A stretch of DNA of 53,461 nt from Phycisphaerales bacterium (GCA_016793015.1 JAEUJD010000036.1:1-53461), one strand, 5' to 3'; counted from the first letter of the stretch, positions 33,650-43,174 are shown. A program made the numbers and translations. The notes: generated by a model not told the origin, from the sequence alone.

Positions 33650-35088
33650 GCAACAAACCCTTGTCATGGTCCGAGCCCGGATTCACCGGCCTCATCGGCG
33701 TCGCGCGGCGGGATATCACCCCACCCGCGGGTGTTTACGCGCGCAATTGGGGTGCCGCGGCACACGATATCGCCGAGGGCGTGCACCGCCCGCTCTTGTG
33801 CACCGTTCTGACCATCGGTTCCGAAGGAAATCAGAGTCCGCTGGTGCTTGCCGCGATCGACGCGACATGGTTCCGGGGTCCCGAAGGTGCACTGCTGATC
33901 CGCGAGCACGTCTGCCGCGAGCTAGGCGTGCCCTCCTCGGCTCTGATGATTTCGCTCTCGCACACGCACTCCGGCCCTTCGCTTTCTCCCGCGGAGCTGA
34001 ACAAACCGGGCGGCAGTCTGATCAAGCCGTATGTCGAAGGGGTGGCAAGCGCGATCGTGGAGGCCGCACGCGCGGCGCTCGAATCCGAATGCCGGGCAGA
34101 GCTGCGGTTTGCAACCGGTCGCTGCGGCCTCGCCGCGGATCGCGACCTGCAGGATCCGGCGGCTCCCCGCCTCGTGTGCGGTTTCAACCCGCGCGCGCGT
34201 TCAGACGACACGTGTCTGGTCGGACGCGTGAGCCGTTCGAGCGATGGCGTGACGCTCGCGACAATTGTGAACTACGCCTGTCACCCGACAACACTCGGGG
34301 CCGGAAACCGCCTTCTATCGCCCGATTTCGTCGGCGCGATGCGTGAAACAGTGGAGGCGCACGCCGGCGGTGCGCCGTGCCTGTACCTGCAAGGAGCATC
34401 CGGCGAGCTCGCGCCGCGTTTGCAGTACACAGCGGATACAGCCATCGCCGATGCGCACGGCCGCGAACTCGGTCACGCGGCAGTCGCGGCACTCGAGGGA
34501 ATGCTGGCGCCCGGAACAGCGCTCAACATGGAAGGCGTTGTCGAATCGGGCGCGCCGCTTGCCATCTGGGGGGTGCACAATATCGAGAAAGGATCGATCC
34601 TGCAGTCGATCGAACTCCCCGTTGACTTGCCGCTCAAGCCGTCCCTCCGGAGCGAACCGCAGATCCTGGACGAGATGGCACGTTGCGAGGATCGCGCCGC
34701 CAAGGAGCGGTTGCACAGAGAGCTTCTCGTCGCTCGAACAGTCGGCGCGGGCAGCGAAACATCGCGCCGCCCGGTATGGATCTGGCGGATTGGTGAGATC
34801 CTGCTCGTTGGGCACAGTGACGAGGCCTATTCGCAGCTCCAGCAGCAGCTCCGCTCCGCTTTCCCCGACTTCGGCGTTGTTGTCATGAACGTCGTGAATG
34901 GCTGGGGCGGATACATCTGCCCCGCGGCACGGTACGAACAACGCGTCTATCAGGCTCAGCAAAGCCCCTACGCATCCGGGTGCCTCGAACTCTTTATCGA
35001 TCGCGTCGGTTGGACGATCACCGAACTGCTCGCCGTGCAGGCGGTGCCCGAATCTGCACGTGCGCTTCAAGGATCCGTCGATCGATGA
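33646..35088 (+). CDS. neutral-ceramidase-fold protein (altered catalytic motif)
   Basis: This 480-residue protein matches the N-terminal domain of neutral/alkaline non-lysosomal ceramidases. The zinc-site motifs are present: H106/H108 in LSHTHSGPS and H213 in NYACHPTTLG. The nucleophile motif GDxSP appears as GELAP (residues 253-257), so the catalytic serine is alanine. There is no signal peptide, unlike secreted ceramidases, so it is probably cytoplasmic. A ceramide substrate is unlikely; a zinc-dependent amidase or esterase for the pathway is possible. GTG start overlaps the SDR stop. Confidence 0.82.
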   Translation: MSNKPLSWSEPGFTGLIGVARRDITPPAGVYARNWGAAAHDIAEGVHRPLLCTVLTIGSEGNQSPLVLAAIDATWFRGPEGALLIREHVCRELGVPSSALMISLSHTHSGPSLSPAELNKPGGSLIKPYVEGVASAIVEAARAALESECRAELRFATGRCGLAADRDLQDPAAPRLVCGFNPRARSDDTCLVGRVSRSSDGVTLATIVNYACHPTTLGAGNRLLSPDFVGAMRETVEAHAGGAPCLYLQGASGELAPRLQYTADTAIADAHGRELGHAAVAALEGMLAPGTALNMEGVVESGAPLAIWGVHNIEKGSILQSIELPVDLPLKPSLRSEPQILDEMARCEDRAAKERLHRELLVARTVGAGSETSRRPVWIWRIGEILLVGHSDEAYSQLQQQLRSAFPDFGVVVMNVVNGWGGYICPAARYEQRVYQAQQSPYASGCLELFIDRVGWTITELLAVQAVPESARALQGSVDR

Positions 35089-37448
35089 ATCGCGATCTCT
35101 TTGAACTCCGCTTCCGGAAGCTTCGATGCGCATTCGTCGTCGTTGCCGCGCTATTGCTGCCCGCCGGATCATCGCGGGCGGAAGTCCTTGCGCCGTCGAT
35201 CGAGACAACAAACGAAGTGTCGGGCGTGCGGATACTCGAGCCGGGAAAGTGGGGGACGATTCGCTCGGTCGTCGCGAATCGGTCCGCCTCGGAGTCGCTC
35301 GGATTGATTGCGGTCCAGTTTCCGAGTGACCCGCTGCGCCAGTTCGGTTCCCGTGTGTGGACGCCGGCGTGGAGCATCCGAGAAGTCCAGACTCCCGTGC
35401 TGCTCGGCTCGCAGCCCGAGCAGGCCACGAGCATCGAATTGGCGACCCGGCTTTTCGGCCAGGATGGCGTGCAACGAGGGAAACAGGCCAGCGCGCAGAC
35501 CCCGATTACCCGCGGCCGTTTCGAGAGCGCGATCATTACTCCCGGCGAAGAGTCGGAGGCGCAGCCGCTGGTCGCGGCGCTACGAAAAGCGGCCGGTCTA
35601 AAACCGACAACATTTCTGCTCAATCCGCGCAAGCTTCCGAATACTGCCGCTGGCTACGAAGCGATCGACAGCGTGTTTGTCACCGGCTCGGATCTCGTGC
35701 TTGATCCGCTCCGGAGCGATGCGCTCGTCGCATTTGTTGAGCGAGGCGGCCGCCTCTGGATTCTGCTCGACAGTGCCGACCAGCCCCGGTTGCAGGAACT
35801 GCTGGGAGATCGCTGGGACCTCGCGGTCCTCGATTCAGTCGAAGTCACCAATTTCATGCTGAAAGGGCCGAGCGGCGAAACCGAGCAGAATCTCGATCAC
35901 GGTGTTCAACTTGCCCGTGTCGTCGCTCCGGGCTTTGAAGTCCTGCACACCGTCCAGGGCAACCCCGCAGCGCTGCGAAAGGCTATCGGTCGAGGTCAGT
36001 TGGTCGTCACCACGCTCGGCGTTCGGGGCTGGCTCGATTCAGCGGGCGGCGCGACCGCCGCACTCGGCGATCTACAGGCCTTCGTCGCCCCCGCAGAAGA
36101 TTCGAGGGCGCTCGCGGCTTCGGACACAAAGCTCTTTGATGTGCATATCGGTCGGGAGATCGGGCACGAGGTACTCGGGCGCGGTGCTGTTGCGAGCATT
36201 TTCGGCGTGGCGGTCGCTGCGCTACTGGGGGCGGCATTGTGGGCGTCGCGCGGACGAAGGCTCGAGCTGGCCGCTCCGGTGGCGGCGCTGCTTGCGATCA
36301 TGAGCGGCGGAGTGCTCATCGGCCTCGGCAGCGCCTCGCAATCAAAGACCGCTTCGACCGCGGCCTCTGCCCAGCTCGTGATCTATGCGGACGTTCCCGA
36401 TCGTGCCGAAGTGCTGACGCGCACAAGTGTTTATCGCAGCCCGGAGGATGGGAAGCTCCAATCGACCGTGCGCACGTCACAGGGCGGCACGGTTGTGTCG
36501 GATCGAGCCGGCTCTGGCGCGCTGGAACAGATGATCTGGACAGACCCCGAGTCTCTCGAGATTCTCGGATTGGACTTGCCTCCGGGCGCCGGAGTTCAAT
36601 TGACTTCGCACGCTTCGATCAACGGGCTTGGCAGTGCGCGCGCCACAATTGGCGTCGATAAGGCCGGCATCCGAGGCGCTTTGAGCATGCGGAGCGGAAC
36701 GATGCGGGATCAACCCGTGCTGGTCACCCCTCGTGGTTTGCAGATGCTCTCCCTTGACCACGACGGGATGCTTCGACAAAAAGTCGCGAACGCTTTGGGT
36801 TCTGAAACGTTGCAGAGCGAAGAACAGCTCGCTCGAAGTCAGGTACTGCGCGATCTGCTTGGTAAGGCGTGGTATCCAGTCAAGCCGATGATTCTGGTCT
36901 GGGGGGACCTTGTCGAGACGGGGGTGCAACTTCCCGTGCCGGAATTGGGGAGCTCGCTTCGGGCCATCCCCGTGGCGTTCGAGTCTCCGCCGATCGGCGA
37001 AGAGGTGCTGATTCCCGCGTCATTGGTGGCCGCAGAGCCGCTTCGCGGCAATGTCGGGAACAGAAAGAGCGGAGCGGTCTACGACCCGATCAAGCGGACC
37101 TGGCTCGGCGAAGTCCATCAGCCGATGCTCGTCGTCATGCAATACCGGATTCCGGCAGAGTTTGGACGGATCGACATTCAATCGGCCGAGCTCACGCTCG
37201 ACCTTCGCGCCCCGGGCTGCCGGTTTGATGTGGTGGTGGTCCGCGACGGTTCCCTGCGGGTCGTTGGGGGCGGTGTGAATCCCTCCGGCCGAACGGCCGT
37301 GGATCTCGTCGGCGACAACGCTCCGGAGATGGACGCCGAAGGTCGCATGCTTGTCGGCATCGAAGTCCACGGGAACGAATCAATGGCGGATGGCCCGGGA
37401 TGGTCGCTCCAGCGCATGGACCTTTCGATTCGGGGGAGAACGCGATGA
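35085..37448 (+). CDS. large secreted/membrane protein coupled to an ABC transporter, unknown
   Basis: This 787-residue protein has a signal peptide (about 12-33, VVVAALLLPAGSSRA). Its first half is extracytoplasmic and contains a GATase-like strand pattern (VTGSDLVLDPLRSDALVAFVERGGRLWILL, split over about 204-235). Two membrane helices lie near 395-415 and 420-445. A long beta-rich second half (about 450-780) follows. No family is recognised. The ATG overlaps the previous stop, and the stop overlaps the ABC ATPase start, so the product probably works with the transporter. Proteins of this layout next to ABC modules are uncharacterised; I infer a role in export or cell-envelope assembly only from context. 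Confidence 0.75.
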   Translation: MNRDLFELRFRKLRCAFVVVAALLLPAGSSRAEVLAPSIETTNEVSGVRILEPGKWGTIRSVVANRSASESLGLIAVQFPSDPLRQFGSRVWTPAWSIREVQTPVLLGSQPEQATSIELATRLFGQDGVQRGKQASAQTPITRGRFESAIITPGEESEAQPLVAALRKAAGLKPTTFLLNPRKLPNTAAGYEAIDSVFVTGSDLVLDPLRSDALVAFVERGGRLWILLDSADQPRLQELLGDRWDLAVLDSVEVTNFMLKGPSGETEQNLDHGVQLARVVAPGFEVLHTVQGNPAALRKAIGRGQLVVTTLGVRGWLDSAGGATAALGDLQAFVAPAEDSRALAASDTKLFDVHIGREIGHEVLGRGAVASIFGVAVAALLGAALWASRGRRLELAAPVAALLAIMSGGVLIGLGSASQSKTASTAASAQLVIYADVPDRAEVLTRTSVYRSPEDGKLQSTVRTSQGGTVVSDRAGSGALEQMIWTDPESLEILGLDLPPGAGVQLTSHASINGLGSARATIGVDKAGIRGALSMRSGTMRDQPVLVTPRGLQMLSLDHDGMLRQKVANALGSETLQSEEQLARSQVLRDLLGKAWYPVKPMILVWGDLVETGVQLPVPELGSSLRAIPVAFESPPIGEEVLIPASLVAAEPLRGNVGNRKSGAVYDPIKRTWLGEVHQPMLVVMQYRIPAEFGRIDIQSAELTLDLRAPGCRFDVVVVRDGSLRVVGGGVNPSGRTAVDLVGDNAPEMDAEGRMLVGIEVHGNESMADGPGWSLQRMDLSIRGRTR

Positions 37449-38473
37449 GCAGCGAACTGGTTTTGAGCACCTCGGATCTCACAAAGGTCTACGGCACCTT
37501 TACGGCATTGGACGGATTGTCCATCTCGCTCGAACGTGGCCGCATTCTCGGTTTCATCGGTCCCAATGGCGCGGGCAAGACCACGACAATCAAGATTCTT
37601 GTCGGCCTCGTAAAAGCGACCCGGGGCAATGCCAGCATCTGCGGGGCGGTCTGCGGGCAGGACACCGCACGGATCAAGCGTCTCGTCGGGTACATGCCCG
37701 ATGTCTTCGGGTCGTACGACAACATGCGCGTTTTCGAGTACCTGGATTTCTTCGGTGCCGCCTTCGGAATCCCGCGTCGAGATCGCAAGCGGCGCATCGA
37801 TGCGTGCCTCGAACTGACCGGCGCGGCACGCATGAAGGACCTCTTTGTCGAGTCGCTCAGCCACGGCATGAAACAACGCGTCGCGCTCACCCGCACGCTG
37901 CTCCATGAACCGCAGATGCTCATCCTCGACGAGCCCGCCAACGGGCTCGATCCGCAGGCACGCGTGGAGATGCGTCAGGTGCTGCTCGAACTGGCACGCC
38001 GCGGCACCAGCCTCATCGTCACCAGCCACATCCTGCCCGAACTCGCACGCATCTGCGATACCGTCGCCATCATCACGGGCGGAAAGCTGCGGGCATTCGG
38101 CTCACTCGATCAGATCATGCGAACCGTTCGCCACAGCCGAATTCTCGAGGTCGTGCTCGCGGATCGTGCCGGAGTTTCCCAGGCAGCGACGGTGATCGCC
38201 CGCGAACTCGGCAACCAGGCCGCCATCAGTCAGTCCGAGGCCTCGGCCGAACTTCGGTTCACCACCGATCGGGATGACTCTGGTTTGTCCGCCCTTCTCG
38301 CCCGTCTTCTCGACGCCGGCGTGCGCGTCGCCCAGTTTCGCGAGATTCCCATGGATCTCGAGGATGCTTTCCTCTCCGTCACCGGGCAGTCCGGGGCCAA
38401 GCCGTCCGATGCGCCGTCCGTGACGCAGATCGCTCGCGAGCCCCAGCCGGGCAGAGTCGGGGCCGGGGCATGA
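37445..38473 (+). CDS. ABC transporter ATP-binding protein
   Basis: This 342-residue nucleotide-binding subunit has Walker A GPNGAGKTT at about residues 40-48, a signature motif LSHGMKQR (His in place of the usual second Gly), Walker B MLILDEPANGLDP and the H-loop VTSHILPE. Its short Q-loop region (GYMPDVFGSYDNMRVFEYL) and C-terminal extension match the ABC-2-type exporters (drug, polysaccharide, NatA-like). It overlaps neighbours by four bases on both sides. It powers the permease encoded next. Confidence 0.95.
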   Translation: MSSELVLSTSDLTKVYGTFTALDGLSISLERGRILGFIGPNGAGKTTTIKILVGLVKATRGNASICGAVCGQDTARIKRLVGYMPDVFGSYDNMRVFEYLDFFGAAFGIPRRDRKRRIDACLELTGAARMKDLFVESLSHGMKQRVALTRTLLHEPQMLILDEPANGLDPQARVEMRQVLLELARRGTSLIVTSHILPELARICDTVAIITGGKLRAFGSLDQIMRTVRHSRILEVVLADRAGVSQAATVIARELGNQAAISQSEASAELRFTTDRDDSGLSALLARLLDAGVRVAQFREIPMDLEDAFLSVTGQSGAKPSDAPSVTQIAREPQPGRVGAGA

Positions 38474-40134
38474 TTCCGATCATGGCACGCGAACTCACCG
38501 CGATGCTCCGCTCTTGGCGAGCGGTGGCGTTGCAGATCGGTTTCCTCGCCTGCCTTGGCGCGCTTGTCCTGCTTCGCTGGCCGTCGGAGGCACGGGTCGA
38601 TGTCGGCGGGGTCGCCTCTCGTCAGGTGTTTCGCATCTTCGGATACGGGCTGCTGATCGGGCTGATGCTCGTCACCCCCGCGTTTCCGGCGACAACGATC
38701 GTCCGTGAGCGCCTGCAGGGAACGCTCGCCTTGCTTCTCAATTCGCCCATTCGCCCATTTTCGATCGTGCTCGGAAAACTTGTCGGGTCGGTTGGCTTTG
38801 TCCTCGTTCTGCTCGTGCTTTCCTTCCCCGCGGCCGCGGCTTGTTTCGCGATGGGCGGCATCGGTCTGACTTCGCAGCTCGGTGCGCTGTTTCTCGTACT
38901 CGTCGTGCTCGCGATCGAGTATGCCGCGGTCGGATTGCTCGTGAGCAGCCTCGTACGCAGCACCGACTCTGCGCTCCGCGTGACCTATGCCGCGATTCTC
39001 GCGCTCGCGTTTGGTTCGCTGGCCCCTTCCGTGCTGATGAACGGCTCCGGCTGGGCCGACTCTCCGTTCCACGCCGGAGCCCAGTTGGTCGGCGCTCTCT
39101 CGCCGCTTCCACCCGCGATGTTCGCGGTCGGCGATACCGGGTTTCTCCCGGGCGAATCAGCCGGCCCGCTTGTGCTGCGGTTCACGATCGGGGCGGCCAT
39201 CGTGTCGCTGCTGTGCATCGCGATCACAACGCTGCGTCTCAGCTCGCGGCCGATGGATCGCGCTCGCGATGCAGGGCGGATCACCGATGATCGCTCGCCC
39301 CGCGCCCGGTTCGTGCGCCGCATCCTGTACCTCTGGTTCTTCGATCCGCAGCGCAGATCCGGTCTCATTGCCCCGTGGCAGAATCCCGTTATGGTCAAAG
39401 AACAGCGCTGCCGCCCGCTCGGGCGTGCGAACTGGATGATGAGGCTGATTGGCACCTACTTTGTGCTCTCACTGTTGCTCGTGCTCGGCGCGACAACGCT
39501 GAGTCAGAGCGCGGGCGTGACCGGGGTCCTTTCCGCCATCGCCGTCATGCAGGTCAGTTTGATCGTGCTGCTCGCTCCCAGTCTGGCCTCGGGATTGATC
39601 AGTTCCGAGCGGGAAAGCAAGGGCTGGCAACTGCTCCAGATGACACCGCTCTCCGCGGCCACAATCGTGACGGGCAAGCTGCTGAGCGCCCTTTTCCCGC
39701 TCGCGTTTGTCATGCTCGCCACCCTGCCCGCATACATCGCGCTCCTCGCGCTCGATCCTTCGCAGCTGCGGACCGCTCTTTCAATCCAGATTACTCTCAT
39801 CATCTTCGCGTTTATGGCCGTCCTGCTCTCCGCCGGCGTCGGAAGCCTCTTCCGTCAGACCGCCGGAGCAACCGCAGTCGCATACTCCGTCATCGCGGCA
39901 ATCTGCGTCGGCACACTGTTCATCTGGCTCGGCCGCGATGCACCGTTCACACAGCAATTTGTCGAGCGCGTGCTGACGCCCAACCCTCTCGCAACCATGC
40001 TCAGCATCATCGGAACACCCGGCTTTGCCGACTACCGACTGATCCCCGCGAACTGGTACGTCATGGCCGCGATCACCGTCTCCAGCGGAACTCTGCTTTT
40101 GCTCCAGGTCGCAAAGCTCGGGAGGCCGCGATGA
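38470..40134 (+). CDS. ABC-2-type permease
   Basis: This 554-residue membrane protein has about 12 helices in two halves, each with the ABC-2 pattern of a loop ending in RERLQGTLALLLNSP (about 77-91) and SERESKGWQLLQMTPLS (about 378-394). It is the likely partner of the ATPase encoded upstream; the starts and stops overlap. Some ABC-2 permeases of this duplicated size serve gliding-type, drug or envelope export. Cargo is unknown. Confidence 0.9.
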   Translation: MIPIMARELTAMLRSWRAVALQIGFLACLGALVLLRWPSEARVDVGGVASRQVFRIFGYGLLIGLMLVTPAFPATTIVRERLQGTLALLLNSPIRPFSIVLGKLVGSVGFVLVLLVLSFPAAAACFAMGGIGLTSQLGALFLVLVVLAIEYAAVGLLVSSLVRSTDSALRVTYAAILALAFGSLAPSVLMNGSGWADSPFHAGAQLVGALSPLPPAMFAVGDTGFLPGESAGPLVLRFTIGAAIVSLLCIAITTLRLSSRPMDRARDAGRITDDRSPRARFVRRILYLWFFDPQRRSGLIAPWQNPVMVKEQRCRPLGRANWMMRLIGTYFVLSLLLVLGATTLSQSAGVTGVLSAIAVMQVSLIVLLAPSLASGLISSERESKGWQLLQMTPLSAATIVTGKLLSALFPLAFVMLATLPAYIALLALDPSQLRTALSIQITLIIFAFMAVLLSAGVGSLFRQTAGATAVAYSVIAAICVGTLFIWLGRDAPFTQQFVERVLTPNPLATMLSIIGTPGFADYRLIPANWYVMAAITVSSGTLLLLQVAKLGRPR

Positions 40135-41996
40135 CCTGTCTCGCGAGAATCACGCCGGCGTCGTGGCCGAGCGGATGCGTCATCGCCCTCGGGGCGATCA
40201 CCGCGCTCGCGGGATTGCTCGGTGCCGGCGACGGCCGGGAATCACCGAAGCAGCCCGGCTCCACACCAGCAATTGCACGAACGTTACCCATGCAGTTCGA
40301 TCCGGTGCTCGAGCAAACGACGCCAGAGATCGACTTCGACCGGCGCAACATCTCTCTGTGGCTTGAAGCCTTGAAGCGTCCCGAGTTCGATACCCGGATG
40401 GACGCGATCGAAGCCTTCGCCGAGGCGCACCGCCAGCACGTGCGGGGACTGGATGAAGCGCTTCCACAGATTCAGTCGCTCCTCTCGAACGATCCGCACG
40501 CCGAGGTGCGGTTCGCAGCCGCACGCGCCTTGATCGAGTTTGAACACCGCCCGGCTGCCGCCGCGCTCCTCCAGGCGGTTTCTCCCGACCGGAACCCATC
40601 ACCCGGGCTGGTGCTGACCGTCGATCGCGCGCTTGCCGCCTGGGGTGACTCCGACGCGATTCCGTTCTGGATCGCGAGGGTGAAAGACCGCTCCACCCGA
40701 CCGTCGCTCAGTCTCTCGGCAATACAAAGTCTCTCCACCATCCGCGCGCAGCAGGCACGCGAACCGCTCAAGTCCGCCCTCCGTGATCGAAAGCTCTCGC
40801 CCGTTCTGCGGCTCGAAGCAGCAAAGGCACTTGCGCGGACCGCCGCCAGTGGCCACTCCGCACTCGCGGCCGAGCTTGCAGCCGAGCCAGGGCAGTGGGG
40901 GGCTCTCTTTGCACTCATGGCGCTCGGTGCCGGTATCAACGAGCCGAACACATCGACGCTTGATAGCACCGGGATTGCCCTCGTCGATTCACTGACGACG
41001 CATTCAGACCCACGCGTCCGGTCGCACGCGATCAGGCTCCTCGGACGGGCGGACCCGGCCCGCGCAGTCGCGAAAGCTCAGTTTCTCAGCGATACCGATG
41101 ATCAGGTGCGGCTCGAGACCGTGCGCGTCCTGGCGCTCGCTCCCGACTCTCCCAGAGCGATCGATTCCTTGGCCGGGGCGATGAACGACGCCAGTGAGCC
41201 GGTGCGCGCCGCCGCGGGCGATGGACTCCGCCGGGCTTGGATTCGGGATCCTGCGAATGTGCAGGCAGCAATCGAGCGCGGTCTTTCCGGCGGGAACTGG
41301 CGGGAAGCCGAACAGGCTGCGATGCTCGCCGGCGATCTCAATATCGCTGAGCTCGGGCCGAAACTGATGATGCTCGTCGGTGTCGAGCGTGCAGAGGTCC
41401 GACTGGCGGCCGTCACCGCGCTGCGTCAGCTTGATCTCGCAGAATCGCTGCCGGGCCTCGTTGCACGAGCCGAGGTGTTGGCCGGCGCAGCCGCCGAATC
41501 CGCAAAGGTCCCCGACCGGTTCACCGCAGAGGGGCAGGAACTCGCGCAGATCTTTGTCGCGTTCGCGCAGCAGCGCTACGAACCGTCGCTGGATCTTCTC
41601 CGCAAGTGCATTCCCAAGCGAGCAAAGTTCCACACACTCTCCCGCGAGGCAGCGTTCTACGCACTTGGAAGGATCCTGGAATCAAAGCCGAATCCGGAAC
41701 TCGCGTCGCAGCTTCTGGAGAGAGCCGAAGACAATGTCCCGATCGATCCCGAAGCGGCCAGCGTGCGTCGGGCCGCGATCATCGCTCTCGCCCGCATGAA
41801 CGCCCGCGAAACGCTCCCCGCCCTGCGCGACATCTACGAGGCCGAGAACACCATCGTGACCGCCGGCGGTGCGAGCCGCTGGGCGATCATGCATCTCGAG
41901 TCGAGCAAACTCCCGCCCTGTCGGCCGGTCGTGTTGAAAGCCGGTCCGTTCTTCCTCGAATCGATCAGCCCCGAAAGCAAGCCCGGTCAACCCTGA
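40131..41996 (+). CDS. HEAT-repeat protein coupled to the ABC transporter
   Basis: This 621-residue protein starts at an ATG overlapping the permease stop, with GGAGG at 40121-40125. It has a hydrophobic N-terminal segment (about 16-32) that may be a signal or anchor. From about residue 80 onward it is all alpha-helical HEAT-type repeats (EVRFAAARALIEFEHRP, RVRSHAIRLLGRADPARAV, EVRLAAVTALRQLDLAESL and others). Such scaffolds bind proteins. Its coupling suggests it is an accessory part of the export module. Longer upstream frame is antisense-like and should be ignored. Confidence 0.85.
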   Translation: MTCLARITPASWPSGCVIALGAITALAGLLGAGDGRESPKQPGSTPAIARTLPMQFDPVLEQTTPEIDFDRRNISLWLEALKRPEFDTRMDAIEAFAEAHRQHVRGLDEALPQIQSLLSNDPHAEVRFAAARALIEFEHRPAAAALLQAVSPDRNPSPGLVLTVDRALAAWGDSDAIPFWIARVKDRSTRPSLSLSAIQSLSTIRAQQAREPLKSALRDRKLSPVLRLEAAKALARTAASGHSALAAELAAEPGQWGALFALMALGAGINEPNTSTLDSTGIALVDSLTTHSDPRVRSHAIRLLGRADPARAVAKAQFLSDTDDQVRLETVRVLALAPDSPRAIDSLAGAMNDASEPVRAAAGDGLRRAWIRDPANVQAAIERGLSGGNWREAEQAAMLAGDLNIAELGPKLMMLVGVERAEVRLAAVTALRQLDLAESLPGLVARAEVLAGAAAESAKVPDRFTAEGQELAQIFVAFAQQRYEPSLDLLRKCIPKRAKFHTLSREAAFYALGRILESKPNPELASQLLERAEDNVPIDPEAASVRRAAIIALARMNARETLPALRDIYEAENTIVTAGGASRWAIMHLESSKLPPCRPVVLKAGPFFLESISPESKPGQP

Positions 41997-42022
41997 TCGC
42001 AGTCCCGCCCCTTGGAGCTCTC

Positions 42023-43174
42023 ATGTCGCAGCCTTCTGGAATCGGTGTCATCGGATTCGGCAACCGCGTGGGCGGGCTGGTGTCGCAGCTTGTTGCCAGC
42101 AATCCCGGCATCGAGCTTGCCGCCGTCTCCGATCCAACCCCGGAGTCGATCGCATCGGCCAAGGCGATCGCGCCGCAGGTCCGGGTCTGTGCCGACGCAG
42201 CAGAACTACTCAAGAACCCAAGCGTTGGCTGGGTGCTGATCGGTTCGCCCAACAGCTTCCATCGCGACCACGCGGCCGCCGCGTTGCGATCCGGCCGCCA
42301 CGTGTTCTGTGAAAAGCCCCTCGCAACCAACCTCGCAGACTGCCTTGCGATTCGCGATGTCGTCCGGGAAACCGGGAAGTCCTTCTTCTTCGGGCTGGTG
42401 CTCCGCTATGCGCCTCTCTACACGCGTGTTCGCAAACTGCTGGATGAGAAGTCGATCGGCGAGATCATTTCTGTCGAGTTCAACGAGACGCTCGGATTCA
42501 ACCACGGCGGATACATTCATCAGGATTGGCGTCGCCACCGCGTCGCAGCCGGCACCCACATGCTCGAAAAGTGCTGCCACGACATCGATATCGTGAACTG
42601 GATGATCGGCAGCCGTGCGACCAGCGTCGCCAGCTTCGGCGGCCTGCGTTTCTTCACGCCCGCGAATCGGCGCATCGCCGACGAGATCGGTCCAAACCCG
42701 GCGAACGGCCGGCGCGCCTTTCAGGATTGGCCCCAGTCAAACAACGACCCGTTCACGAACGACAAGGACATCGTTGATCACCAGGTTGCGATCATCGAGT
42801 ATGCGAACGGTGTCCGTGCCTCGTTCCACACCAACTGCGCCGCAGCGATCTCCGAGCGCCGGCTGCTCCTCCTGGGCACGAGGGGCGCGATCCGTGCCGA
42901 CCTGAATACCGGCACCGTCGAACTCCAGAAGCTCGGCTGGGACGAGCCCCGAGTCGTCTACCGCGTGACCTCCACGCTCGCCGACCACGCCGGAGCGGAT
43001 TCTCAGCTCGTCGCTGCGCTCGCCGATTGGATTCTCCGTTCCGTTGCACCGCGCACGGGCATCGAACACGCGCTCGATTCCGCCGTGACCTGTTTTGGAA
43101 TCGATCAGGCCCTCGATGAGCGCCGGGTCATCGATATGCGATCGCTCTGGGAGACCGCCGGGATTCGCGGCTGA
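42023..43174 (+). CDS. Gfo/Idh/MocA-family oxidoreductase
   Basis: This 383-residue NAD(P)-dependent dehydrogenase-like protein has the Rossmann loop GVIGFGNRVGG near residues 8-18, the EKP motif as CEKPLATN near 95, and the C-terminal HMLEKCCHDIDIVNWMIG containing the catalytic-type His/Asp pair. TTGGAG precedes the ATG at 42023. It is the last gene of the plus-strand block, 26 bases after the HEAT gene. It probably oxidises a sugar or inositol-like alcohol. It is a different branch from the protein at 14102 (EKP kept, loop different). Confidence 0.9.
   Translation: MSQPSGIGVIGFGNRVGGLVSQLVASNPGIELAAVSDPTPESIASAKAIAPQVRVCADAAELLKNPSVGWVLIGSPNSFHRDHAAAALRSGRHVFCEKPLATNLADCLAIRDVVRETGKSFFFGLVLRYAPLYTRVRKLLDEKSIGEIISVEFNETLGFNHGGYIHQDWRRHRVAAGTHMLEKCCHDIDIVNWMIGSRATSVASFGGLRFFTPANRRIADEIGPNPANGRRAFQDWPQSNNDPFTNDKDIVDHQVAIIEYANGVRASFHTNCAAAISERRLLLLGTRGAIRADLNTGTVELQKLGWDEPRVVYRVTSTLADHAGADSQLVAALADWILRSVAPRTGIEHALDSAVTCFGIDQALDERRVIDMRSLWETAGIRG

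Noticed and set aside
39375..40130. Extending the HEAT-repeat gene upstream
   Set aside because: This part overlaps the permease in another frame; GGAGG and the four-base overlap support 40131.
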